Shown: positions 21,979-33,020 of the stretch, piece after piece | Layout: every line of letters begins with the position of its first letter | How positions within the stretch are numbered: the first letter of the stretch is position 1 | Assembly: GCF_026262505.1 (NCBI RefSeq) | Contig: NC_067207.1 | Span: forward strand, 25,264,082 to 25,328,081 | Reading direction: 5' to 3' | DNA: 64,000 nt | Origin: Trichomonas vaginalis G3 | Lineage: Eukaryota > Parabasalia > Trichomonadida > Trichomonadidae | Program-made: the position numbers and the translations under genes | Notes under the pieces: model-generated | What the model was told of the DNA's origin: nothing | Seen by the model: the letters and a program-made list of their open reading frames with translations, nothing else | Databases searched by the model: none

Positions 21979-22921
21979 TTAAAAAAATGGTAAAATGATT
22001 TTATAAAAGTATTCAAATATAAATATTTCAGAAACATTTTGAGTCGTTTTTCAAAGTCATCTATACATATGAATCGATAATATTTCATATTATTATACCT
22101 TATGATTGATTTTCTATAGTTATAATCACCTTGTATAATGTCAAGATGATCCTCTCAATTTTTTGTGAAAAAATAAAAAATAAAAAAGCTATAAAATTGA
22201 AAGTTCTTTGCCCAATGTCAGTTCAAATAAAAAATGCTCAATTTGATTTAATAACTAAAAATAATAGATGCAAATCTGAATGACTACTTATTATCTGTGT
22301 CAAATTTAATGATTGAGTTTATTTATTCATTCGAAAATTCCAGTTCAATATATAATTTTAAAAATTTCACATTAATTATGTATGTCAGAAATTTTGAAAT
22401 AATCTGACATTCTACTTCTTGTCATTTATTTTTAGCCATGAAAATTGAACTATAATTCCTGTATATACACATCCATATGTCATTATATATTGATGGACCC
22501 TTGATGATAATGTCAAGAAAAACGAATAAATCTGATGAGTAATGAGACAAAATAACTGTTTTTTTAGCTGGCAGATTTTTTATAGTAACAAACGGGAGTC
22601 ATTATTCATTCTCCTTTATTTTTGAGATGGGAAGATATCATTGCAGCATTATATACTCATCAATTGGTAACTTATGTTATGGGATCATTTGAAAAAAAAT
22701 TTATTAGTAATGTTTATTAATTAGATGCTTCATTTATAAAAAAGCTTGTCTTGTTCTATGATCTTTATTCCAAGTTGGCAATTAAGATTTAGTTGCACAA
22801 CAAGAATTTCACATGAAAAACAATCCTAGATTGAGTAATTTCAACTTGTTGAAAGATAATTTATAAGTAATTTTAAAAAGTGTGTTTAAAGCATAAAATT
22901 TAATTTATTCTCCGAATTTTT

Positions 22922-24588
22922 TTATTTTCTCAGCCAAAGAATAATAACGACTACCGCAACAACAACAGCAATGACAGCTAAGACACAGAGAACTGCAACA
23001 AGGGCGGTCTTCTTTTTAGCTTCCTTTGTAGCAATCTTTCCTGTTGCAGAATCACTTGCGATAACATCTTGATAGATGTTGATATTTGTTAATTTTTCAG
23101 AGGATTCGGTTGGTGTTGTGACTACGATCTTGATTTCGGCTGTTGTGTTTGTTTCTGTTGTTGGGATGGTGAAATCAAGTGGAACTCTGACTAATCCTGC
23201 ATCGTTAGTTGATGTGATCGTCTTCTTGACTTTATCGTTGTAGAACAGAGAAACAGTGAACTTGTTATCGAAGTTTGTATCTGGATCATTGATGACAGCT
23301 GTGAAGTTGACCTTGTCGCCTTTGTTGTATGTGGCATTAAGTTTTGGTTCGAAATAGATTGTGAGAACTGTGTTATTCTTGATTGTGATTGTGAACTTCT
23401 TTGTTCCAATCTTCTTGCCATCTGTAGCTGTGACTTTGACTTCATATTCACCTGCTGCTGTGTCTTTTGGAACTTTGAATTTGAATGTCTTAAGATCTTT
23501 GCTGTTTGCAACTTCTTGTGTTGCAACTTCTGCATTGTTGAAGAAAACCTTTGCTGTGAGTGGTTTATCACCTGAATCTTGATCGTAGACTGAAGCCAAA
23601 AAGAAACTTCAGAATCTGGAATGTAATATAGGTATTCAGATGGAACAATGTATAACTTTGGTCTATAATTTGGTGGAACAACTGTAATTGTGAATTCTTC
23701 ATAAAGCAATGAGCCAAGACCATTAGTATATGTGTAAACATATAATGTGTACTTTCCAAGTTCTGTTGGTGGTGTGATTGACACATCAAAATCCATACTT
23801 GTTTGTTTTTCTGAAACTGTAAATTTGCCAAGGCTGCCATATTTGATTATCTTATCTTTTGAATCATGAATTTCCCAACCTGCTTCTACCGTGTATGGTT
23901 CAACTAAGAAATAAAAACTTCCCTTTACTTGAATTACTTCAGTGGAATCTGTTTCTTCTGAAATCAGAGTTTTATCAAGTTTAAGTAATGGCGGTTGATA
24001 TGTCTCTTCATAAAACATGTAAGAAAGTGTGATAGACTTTCCTGGTTGGATATACTTGTTGAGCCATGAGAATGAGATCCATTGAATTTCAGGAAATCCA
24101 GAGTCGTATTCTAAAATTTTCTCATTGTTCGTGAAGAATCTTGGCTCAGGTTCTATTCCAAAGTCTTGGGCACTGATATCTGTAACCCAAGGATGATTTT
24201 GCAGAACTAGTGTCAGATCATTTGTTTGATCCCACCAAAGATAATAACCAAAGTTTGTAAGGGATGATGCTTCAACATTATCTATAGAATCTTTTAAATT
24301 CAATGCTGTGCAAAGGTCAATTTTCTTTTCCGTTGAGCCTTTGTTGGTAATTGTCTGTGAAATAATAACATAATCTGAATTTTCATCATTATAAATTTCA
24401 ACGGAGTAGCCTAAATCAGTGGCTTCTTTAATGTTTTTTGTAACACCATCTATTCTGACTTTTGTATAAGGTTCTTTAATTATTTCATAATTCTCCCTTC
24501 CGTCCTTATCATAAATCATGTACGAATTATCCCCAACAACTTTGCCTGAAACTGAAAGAGAAAGTTGTGCAAGTAATATGGAAAACAT
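22922..24588 (-). pseudogene. surface protein gene 5, hybrid, one frameshift
   Basis: It is identical to gene 3 apart from a one-base difference in an A run near 23,598-23,602 (five A where gene 2 has six) and a Ser-to-Thr change in LDKTLISEE. The A-run change shifts the frame about two thirds into the protein. The upstream part stays open from the normal ATG, with signal peptide. As for gene 4, error and real phase change cannot be told apart from sequence alone. Confidence 0.75.
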
Positions 24589-25531
24589 TTAAAAAAATGG
24601 TAAAATGATTTTATAAAAGTATTCAAATATAAATATTTCAGAAACATTTTGAGTCGTTTTTCAAAGTCATCTATACATATGAATCGATAATATTTCATAT
24701 TATTATACCTTATGATTGATTTTCTATAGTTATAATCACCTTGTATAATGTCAAGATGATCCTCTCAATTTTTTGTGAAAAAATAAAAAATAAAAAAGCT
24801 ATAAAATTGAAAGTTCTTTGCCCAATGTCAGTTCAAATAAAAAATGCTCAATTTGATTTAATAACTAAAAATAATAGATGCAAATCTGAATGACTACTTA
24901 TTATCTGTGTCAAATTTAATGATTGAGTTTATTTATTCATTCGAAAATTCCAGTTCAATATATAATTTTAAAAATTTCACATTAATTATGTATGTCAGAA
25001 ATTTTGAAATAATCTGACATTCTACTTCTTGTCATTTATTTTTAGCCATGAAAATTGAACTATAATTCCTGTATATACACATCCATATGTCATTATATAT
25101 TGATGGACCCTTGATGATAATGTCAAGAAAAACGAATAAATCTGATGAGTAATGAGACAAAATAACTGTTTTTTTAGCTGGCAGATTTTTTATAGTAACA
25201 AACGGGAGTCATTATTCATTCTCCTTTATTTTTGAGATGGGAAGATATCATTGCAGCATTATATACTCATCAATTGGTAACTTATGTTATGGGATCATTT
25301 GAAAAAAAATTTATTAGTAATGTTTATTAATTAGATGCTTCATTTATAAAAAAGCTTGTCTTGTTCTATGATCTTTATTCCAAGTTGGCAATTAAGATTT
25401 AGTTGCACAACAAGAATTTCACATGAAAAACAATCCTAGATTGAGTAATTTCAACTTGTTGAAAGATAATTTATAAGTGATTTTAAAAAGTGTGTTTAAA
25501 GCATAAAATTTAATTTATTCTCCGAATTTTT

Positions 25532-27211
25532 TTATTTTCTCAGCCAAAGAATAATAACGACTACCGCAACAACAACAGCAATGACAGCTAAGACACAGAG
25601 AACTGCAACAAGGGCGGTCTTCTTTTTAGCTTTCTTTGTAGCAATCTTTCCTGTTGCAGAATCACTTGCGATAACATCTTGATAGATGTTGATATTTGTT
25701 AATTTTTCAGAGGATTCGGTTGGTGTTGTGACTACGATCTTGATTTCGGCTGTTGTGTTTGTTTCTGTTGTTGGGATGGTGAAATCAAGTGGAACTCTGA
25801 CTAATCCTGCATCGTTAGTTGATGTGATCGTCTTCTTGACTTTATCGTTGTAGAACAGAGAAACAGTGAACTTGTTATCGAAGTTTGTATCTGGATCATT
25901 GATGACAGCTGTGAAGTTGACCTTGTCGCCTTTGTTGTATGTGGCATTAAGTTTTGGTTCGAAATTGATTGTGAGAACTGTATTGTTTTGTATTTGAATG
26001 ATAAACCTCTTTGTGGCGATCTTCTTGCCATCTGTAGCTGAAACTTTGACTTCATATTCACCTGCTGCTGTGTCTTTTGGAACTTTGAATTTGAATGTCT
26101 TAAGATCTTTGCTGTTTGCAACTTCTTGTGTTGCAACTTCTGCATTGTTGAAGAAAACCTTTGCTGTGAGTGGTTTATCACCTGAATCTTGATCGTAGAC
26201 TGAAGCCAAAAAAGAAACTTCAGAATCTGGAATGTAATAAGTGTAATCAGGAGGAAGAACATACAACTTTGGTCTGTAGTTTGGAGCGACAACTGTAAAT
26301 GGAAATTCTTCATAAAGCAATGATTCAAGATCAGGATTATATGTATAAACATATAATGTGTACTTTCCAAGTCCTGTTGGTGGTGTGATGGATACATCGA
26401 AGTCCTTACTCTTCATTGATTCTGAAGCTTTGAATTTGCCAAGTGTATCATATCTGATAATTTTATCATTGGAAGTACGAAGTTTCCAGCCAGCTTCTGC
26501 ATCACAACCATCAACAAGGAATGAGAACTTGCCCTTGATTTGAATTACTTCAGTAGCATCAGTTTCTTCTGGGATTAAAGATTTCTCAAGGAAGAGGAAT
26601 GGTGGTTCATATTTTCCTTTATGTAATAGATAAGAGAATGTTATTGACTGTCCAGGTTGTATATATTTGTTCAACCATGAAAATGAAACCCATAAAATTG
26701 ATGGAAGATCATCATCATCATCTACATTTTCTAAAATTTTATCGGTGTTCGTGAAGAATTTAGGCACGTCATCAGAGCCGAAGTCATGGGCATTGACATC
26801 AGTAACCCATGGATGATTTTGGAGAACTAATGTAAGATCTGTTATCTCTTCCCACCAAAGGGAATAGCCAAAGTTTGCAAGAGTTAGAGCGATGACTTTT
26901 TTATCTTCTGCCTTAAATAACATTGCTGTGCAAAAATCTACCTTCTTTTCATTTGACCATTTATTTGTAATTGTCTGCTTTACAACTGTATATAATAAAT
27001 TTTTGTGATTTTCAATTTGAAGAGAGTAATCTAAATCTGTTACTTTTTCAATATTGCTTTCAACGCCATCAATTCTGACTTTTGTGGTCACATTTTCAAC
27101 CAATTCTACATGCTTTCTGTTTTGATCAACATCAGTGAATCCGTAGGAGTATTTTCGATTGGAATGGCCAGAAACTGAGAGGGAAAATTGCACCAAGATA
27201 ATGGAAAACAT
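25532..27211 (-). CDS. surface protein gene 6, 559 residues, diverged N-terminal half
   Basis: This is an intact family member. The signal peptide is MFSIILVQFSLSVSG. The N-terminal 330 residues are clearly diverged from genes 2-5, including an acidic DDDDD stretch. The C-terminal 220 residues are almost identical to genes 3-5 from IPDSEVSFLASVYD to the LWLRK tail. The sharp change in similarity inside one gene marks a recombination or conversion boundary. It is the 5'-most gene of the array, and the initiator is TCATTA, about 20 bases before the ATG. Confidence 0.85.
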   Translation of the reverse strand: MFSIILVQFSLSVSGHSNRKYSYGFTDVDQNRKHVELVENVTTKVRIDGVESNIEKVTDLDYSLQIENHKNLLYTVVKQTITNKWSNEKKVDFCTAMLFKAEDKKVIALTLANFGYSLWWEEITDLTLVLQNHPWVTDVNAHDFGSDDVPKFFTNTDKILENVDDDDDLPSILWVSFSWLNKYIQPGQSITFSYLLHKGKYEPPFLFLEKSLIPEETDATEVIQIKGKFSFLVDGCDAEAGWKLRTSNDKIIRYDTLGKFKASESMKSKDFDVSITPPTGLGKYTLYVYTYNPDLESLLYEEFPFTVVAPNYRPKLYVLPPDYTYYIPDSEVSFLASVYDQDSGDKPLTAKVFFNNAEVATQEVANSKDLKTFKFKVPKDTAAGEYEVKVSATDGKKIATKRFIIQIQNNTVLTINFEPKLNATYNKGDKVNFTAVINDPDTNFDNKFTVSLFYNDKVKKTITSTNDAGLVRVPLDFTIPTTETNTTAEIKIVVTTPTESSEKLTNINIYQDVIASDSATGKIATKKAKKKTALVAVLCVLAVIAVVVAVVVIILWLRK

Positions 27212-27541
27212 ATTTAGAATAATGATTTTATGTTTCTTAAGGAGTATTCAAAATATAAAATAATTCAAAAATAATTGAGTGGATTCAAAACTGCCAAAGT
27301 AATGAATCGATAACATTTCCGAGAACTGAACTCTTTAATAAAATTTCAATAGTTTGAATCAAGTTATATTGTGTCACGATATGACGCTCAAATTTAAAAT
27401 ATTTCAGAATTTTGAGAAAGAATAAAAAATTAATAAGCTCTGCCAATGTTATTGGAAGCAAAAAAATGCTAGAAGCCTGCAACCTTTTGCATCTTTCCTT
27501 TTATAAATTCTATGTCTGTTCTTTGATTCAAATGATTAATA
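27212..27541 (-). promoter_or_regulatory. upstream region of surface gene 6
   Basis: It contains a TCATTA initiator close to the ATG, and GAATCGATAACATTTC at 27,304-27,319. A diverged counterpart of the CTCAATTT ... GCCAATGT block lies at about 27,388-27,452. No gene is supported. The MULE target duplication starts at 27,542. Confidence 0.45.
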
Positions 27542-27550
27542 TTTTTACGG

Positions 27551-27690
27551 GGGCGCGTAAAGGGTTGGCGTCCTAAGGCGTCCTGATGTAAACTATCAAT
27601 TTTTGAGAAGTTTACACCATAATTGAATAGTTTATGGCGTCCTGAGAGGAGATTTCAATGGGTATGGCGTCCTAAAAAATAGAAGAAAAT
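27551..27690. repeat. left terminal inverted repeat of the MULE
   Basis: It starts GGGCGCGTAAAGGGTTGGCG and contains GGCGTCCT three times. A short inner hairpin-like stretch (GTAAAC ... GTTTAC) lies at about 27,588-27,616. It pairs with 34,750-34,887. Confidence 0.8.
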
Positions 27691-28409
27691 GATTTTTTCT
27701 CGATTTTTCTAGAAATTGAATTTTTTAAAAAAGAAAAAAATCAAAACGTATACATTCAAGAAAGACTATAAATGAAGATTTTTCTATTTTTTTTCATTCT
27801 AAAACATCTTTTTTTGGATAATTTTTTTTAATAAATATGTAAGAAAGATTGAAGAAAAAGTAAATTTACTTTAAGAAAATTCGTTTTACATGATGTAAGA
27901 CCCATAACAACTATAAATATTCAATTATTTAAAATAAAAAAAGAAAAACAGATTAAATGTATCTCACATCAAAATCCATTGACCTAAGGATGTTAAGTTT
28001 CTGTTTTTAAAAGTTGATATTTTTTTTTAATTTTAAGAAAATTAATAGCATGTTATTAGACAATAGGAGTGTAATGATATTGACTAAACAGAAATGAGAG
28101 AATAGAGATATAATTTTGATAAGCAATATTGCGAACAAATTCTGAAGTAAAATCGCGATCAATAATTGAAAATTACGATCATGTACTGAAAAATGACGAT
28201 CGAATTGAATGAATAGAATTATATCTAAGAAAAAATAAATTGTATTTAGAAGATGAACAAAGAAAGGTGTATGCTAAAAATCATTTAACAATAAATGGAA
28301 ATAAAACGAAATTGTTAAAAGAAAAAAATGAAAATTGTTAAATAATATATTATTTTTTAGTCATAAGAATAAAAATATAGTAGTTATAAAAGGAATTAGA
28401 CTTCATATA

Positions 28410-30662
28410 TCAATTCTTTTTCTCTGTAGATGTGGAACGTTTGCTTTTCGATCTCTTTCGATGAACTTGAAAATATAAGTTATTATCGCTGAGAATCCTT
28501 TCCGAAATAGGAGCTTTACGTTTAGGAGGATTGTCGGATGAATTTTGTTTTTTATTGTTTGATTTTGTTGTTATGGAAGATTTTTTCTTATTTTTTTCAG
28601 AATTTTGCTTGCTATTAACTGAAACTTGTTTTGACGGCCCAACAATAGCATTTGTAGTAGGAAGAATTCCCAATAACGAGCGCATTTTCGATAATTGTTT
28701 TTCAATATGATCAAGAAGGTCCAGCTTATGTTCTAGATTACTAGACATTTGATTTGTAGAAGGATGGTTTTGATTTTCTGGTTCTAAATCTGTAGAGTCT
28801 GCAATATTTGAATTTTCGGAGCGAATTGGAGCATCTGAACCTTGATTTGTATCGGCTTGCTCAAAATTAGTTTGAATTGGAGTGGATGAATTAAAATCTG
28901 GATGATTTAATGTTTCATTAAATAATGCCATAATTTTTTCTCTTTTTTCATTAATAAACTTAGTGATCATTGTATCTTTATCTGTTAGATCGATCGATTT
29001 GAGTATATCTGCATCATGAACTGGAATATTTTCGAACAATGAACTCGATTCTATGGAACCATATGGAGAAATCTCGTTCTGAGCCAAAGAAAGATCACTT
29101 ACGTTGTATTGTTTGATAGAAAAAATTGTTTTCTCAAGTTCTTTTTGAAAGCAGTCAAGAATATAATTTTTGTAGCTATCAGTGATAACGGTTTTTATAT
29201 GGCGCTCGATCTTCTGGTTATTTTTGATGGCGTTATATTTATCTAATTGGATTTGAGATATCTTCTTAATAGCTTCATAAATGTTTGGATGTTTTAACGA
29301 AGAAAATTCTGAATGCATACTCTCGAGGCAATCATTAGTGAATATTGCAGTTGCATTATTATATTGAGATATTAAATTGTAGTGCGGCAACCAAACTTTG
29401 TTGAAATAATCAATATAATCTTGATCGAATCAACTTTATTTTGATTAATTATATGCATTGTAAGTACAAATTCTTCATGAGACATGAATGGAGTAATAGA
29501 ATATAGCTTAAATAAAGAATTTTGTAAAGTATTGAAATTTTTTGTATAAAGTGCTACAAGTTTCCTGTGTAAAGCTTGTTTGAAATGAAATAGGCATCCA
29601 ATTATACGGACTTTAGGGAAAATTTGTTGAAGTGCCTCTATCATTCCCTTTTCAAAATCACAATGAATTTGAATTAGCTTTGAAAATTGAATACCCTTGA
29701 CAGTAAAAATATATTCAAATGCCTTCTTATAAGATTCAAATGTGCGGTTTTTCATGAATATAAATAAAAGTGGTAGATATTGATTTGTTGAAGGTTCACA
29801 AATCATAATTGTTAGCATCTGTCCTTTTTGAAAATGTTTGGTGTAATTTTAAAAGTTCCATCGCAAAATAAATATGTGGCTTCTTTTGCAAATTGAATTG
29901 CCTTCTCAAAACCAAAAAAAACATCGTCTCACAATTTGCTTGAAAATCATGGCCAATGAAAAACTGCTCGCCATTTATTAAACAAAAATTAGCAATTTCA
30001 TCGTCTGTAATTTTTTCTCCAACAGAAAATTTTCTGGACTTATTATAAACTTCCCTGACCAATGAATCTTTAATTAATGGGTTTCATCAGTACCAACAGC
30101 AAGTTCTGTCATAAATTTTTTAATCTGCTGAAAAGTGCCGTTGTCTTCAGAAAATTTTGCCATTGCCTTATTGTATATTTCTTTCAGAGTCATTGATTTA
30201 TGAAGATCATTTTTTTTCATTTTGTAACTTTTTAAATTGTCTGCATTCGGGTATATGTTCCTTTTGTAAATCTTCGGAAACTGAACTGTTCTCAATTTTA
30301 ACTAAATAACGTGCTTGACAAGAATGATCGATGCAACGGTAGTAACGTTCAATATTATTTGAATTAATAATATTTGTATGATTATGCGAATAAAGCATAT
30401 CTTTGCGAACAATTGTATCAGGATATTTTCCAGTAACTGCGGGAATATTTTTAACTGCAATATAACTAAAATATCTTCTGACAGCTTTAGATTCATTTTT
30501 CGGCGTATTTAATATTAAAATATTGAAGAACTTGTTTGATTATATTCGTTTTTCATCTCTCGATGTTGATTTTTGGTATTTATCAGATTGTTCCCTGATA
30601 AATATTTTATTTTCGTCTGTAAAGTTTGCTCTTTTTTGATTAAATATAGATGATTTTCCCAT
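28410..30662 (-). pseudogene. MULE transposase, several frameshifts
   Basis: This is a DDE transposase of the MULE superfamily, about 750 residues if measured over its span. The N-terminal region has a zinc-finger-like CIDHSCQARYLVKIEN segment of FLYWCH/WRKY type. The catalytic core includes HCDFEKGMIEAL and GCLFHFKQALHR, the hallmark pattern around the second aspartate and the C-x-H of MULEs. The C-terminus is long, charged and Lys-rich. Frameshifts split it near 30,500, 30,300, 30,070, 29,800 and 29,390. A host-type initiator (TCATTT) precedes the ATG at 30,662. Confidence 0.8.
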
Positions 30663-30716
30663 TAAAAAATGAAATGATGCAAAATTTACGAAAACCGTTC
30701 GAAAATTGAATCATAA

Positions 30717-30947
30717 ATGAAAAGTAATACTTAAATGAGGAATTCTTTGAGATATTGGTCTTAGATTGAATGTAGCGTCATTCTTATATAGAATATATAT
30801 TCATATCATCGGAAATATGATAAAAAGCATATAATAAATGTCAAAAAAGTGAACAAATAAGCAAAGATATTTTTTAAAAAACAATGAAAAGTAATACTTA
30901 AATGAGGAATTCTTTGAGATATTGGTCTTAGATTGAATGTAGCGTCA
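30717..30947. repeat. 64-bp direct repeat between two divergent genes
   Basis: The copies at 30,717-30,780 and 30,884-30,947 are identical over 64 bases and 167 bases apart. Each starts ATGAAAAGTAATACTTAAAT and ends TGAATGTAGCGTCA. They lie in the 333-bp spacer between the divergent starts of the transposase (30,662, minus) and the second MULE gene (30,996, plus), so they may be duplicated promoter DNA. Confidence 0.85.
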
Positions 30948-31014
30948 CAAATTTCACAAATATAATTTACTATACAATTTATTCATTTTTTTAAAATGGC
31001 TGACGACAGTCTGT

Positions 31015-33020
31015 TAGGGATGCGTTAAACACGCCATTTGATCGGGGCGTACATTTTTTTGTTCGCCCAAAAATTTCGCCATTTGAGAAATTCAAAAATT
31101 AAAAATAAAATTTTAATCTTGATTTTTTATTTTCGTGATTTTTTTGAAACTTACATAACCGATGAAATACTTTTTTTAAGTAATCGTTTATTATATATAA
31201 ATATATCTTAATAAATTTAATTCCTTAAGGTAGAGCGTGTTCAAATTTAAAATCTCATACAATATTTTCTTAATGGCGTATTTTTCTGAGGTCGCCCAAA
31301 TAAAGGCGAATTCAAAATTGAGAACTCCAAGGCGTATGGCGAGTATTCAAAAAGTACGCCACTTACAAAATATTGAATGTGGATTATCAATTTTTTGGCG
31401 TGTTCAATTTCAAATTTTGATATTTATGTTTATTTTATTCAGTATAATGCTAAGAATTAAAATATAAAATTCATAGAATTTTTTCTTTGAAAATATTTTA
31501 CATTTTTATTAGACCACTCCTAGACTAGTCATCAGGTTATCCTCAGATCATCCTCAGACTACTCCTTATCAGATTACTCATCATCCTCAGACTACTCCTT
31601 AGACCCCTCCTCATCAGACTCCTCCTCAGATCTTCCTCCTGAGACTACTCTTCAGACTACTCCTTAGAGTCCTCCTCATCAGACTAGTCCTGAGACTAGT
31701 CCTCAGACTACTCCTGAAACTACTCCTCAGATTATCCGCAGACTCCTCCTCAGATTATGCTCAGATTATCCTCAAACTCCTCAGATTATCCTCAAACTCC
31801 TCAGACTACTCCTCGGTCTAATCCTCAGACTCCTCCTCAGATTATCCTCAAACTCCTCAGATTATCCTCAGACTCCTCAGACTACTCCTCGGTCTAATCC
31901 TCAGACTCCTCCTCAGATTATCCTCAAACTCCTCAGATTATCCTCAAACTCCTCAGATTATCCTCAGACTCCTCAGATTATCCTCAGACTCCTCAGATTA
32001 TCCTCAGACTCCTCAGATTATCCTCAGACTCCTCCTCAGATTATCCTAGACTCCTCAGATTATCCTCAAACTCCTCAGACTACTCCTCAAACTACTCCTC
32101 CTCCTCCTCAGATTATCCTCAAACTCCTCAGACTACTCCTCGGTCTAATCCTCAGACTCCTCCTCAGATTATCCTCAAACTCCTCAGACTACTCCTCGGT
32201 CTAATCCTCAGACTCCTCCTCAGATTATCCTCAAACTCCTCAGATTATCCTCAGACTCCTCAGATTATCCTCAGACTCCTCACCTCAAACTCCTCAGACT
32301 ACTCCTCAAACTCCTCAGACTACTCCTCAGACTCCTCAAATTATCCTCAGACAACTCCTGAAACTACTCCTCAGACAACTCCTCAGATTATCATCAAACT
32401 CCTCAGACTACTCCTCAACCTCCTCAGATTATCCTCAAACTCCTCAGACTACTCCTCAAACTCCTCAGATTATCCTCAAACTCATCAAATTATCCTCAAA
32501 CTCCTCAAATTATCCTCAGACAACTCCTGAAACTACTCCTCAGACAACTCCTGAAACTACTCCTCAGACAACTCCTCGGTCTAATCCTCAAACTCCTCAG
32601 ATTATCCTCAAACTCCTCAGACTACTCCTCAAACTCCTCAGATTATCATCAAACTCCTCAAACTACTCCTCGGTCTAATCCTCAGACTCCTCCTCAGATT
32701 ATCCTCAGATTATCACTTTACATATATATATCGATAACTAAATAATTACTTATTATACTTTCTTTATTTTTTTTAATTTTAAAATAATATTAATATATCT
32801 TTCTACGTTTAATGATGAAAAGAGAAAGAGGAGTAAAAAGAGGAAAGAGAAAAGAAAGAGAGAGAGGGAAAAAAGAGAAAGAAAGAAAAAAAGGACGGCG
32901 ATAATTTTGTATTGTTTTGTTATTCGGCCGAATGGCGGGTACGAAGTACCCGCCATTCGGCCCAAAATGGCGTATTATTCTATTTTTAAACGGTCATGGC
33001 GTAAAACCGTCGCATCCCTA
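31015..33020. mobile_element. 2,006-bp DNA element with 7-bp target duplication, no transposase
   Basis: The ends are TAGGGATGCG and CGCATCCCTA, with further GCCAT/ATGGC pairs inside. It is flanked by a perfect 7-bp duplication, AGTCTGT, at 31,008-31,014 and 33,021-33,027. It encodes no recognisable transposase and is therefore non-autonomous. The middle is dominated by a 1.2-kb minisatellite. A purine-rich tract lies at 32,817-32,893, and a palindrome (GGCGGGTACGAAGTACCCGCC type) at about 32,930-32,960. The superfamily is unknown; 7 bp fits none of the common superfamilies well. Confidence 0.8.
31506..32716. repeat. C/T-rich minisatellite, units near 20 bp
   Basis: This is a degenerate tandem array of units such as CTCCTCAGATTATCCTCAAA and CTCAGACTACTC, with higher-order repetition of blocks ending CGGTCTAATC. 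G is rare on this strand throughout, giving a strong strand asymmetry. It lies wholly inside the 2,006-bp element. No long reading frame is convincing. Confidence 0.9.

Larger units (their letters stand above)
15700..26220. repeat. tandem array of about four 2.61-kb units (gene plus upstream region)
   Basis: Stop codons of genes 3-6 begin at 17,701, 20,312, 22,922 and 25,532, giving spacings of 2,611, 2,610 and 2,610. The units, including about 943 bases between genes, are identical except for a handful of bases. The array starts inside gene 2 and ends inside gene 6. The boundary falls within coding sequence, as expected for unequal crossing-over between two neighbouring genes of this family. 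The outer boundaries given are approximate. Confidence 0.9.

Noticed and set aside
31237-31467. 76-residue frame at the left side of the 2,006-bp element.
   Set aside because: It falls in inverted-repeat DNA with GGCG-type motifs and has no protein-like features.
31015-33020. Reading the interruption of the passenger gene as an intron.
   Set aside because: The borders are a 7-bp duplication with inverted ends, and the Trichomonas splice signals (conserved GTAYGT-type 5' site and ACTAACACACAG-type 3' end) are missing.
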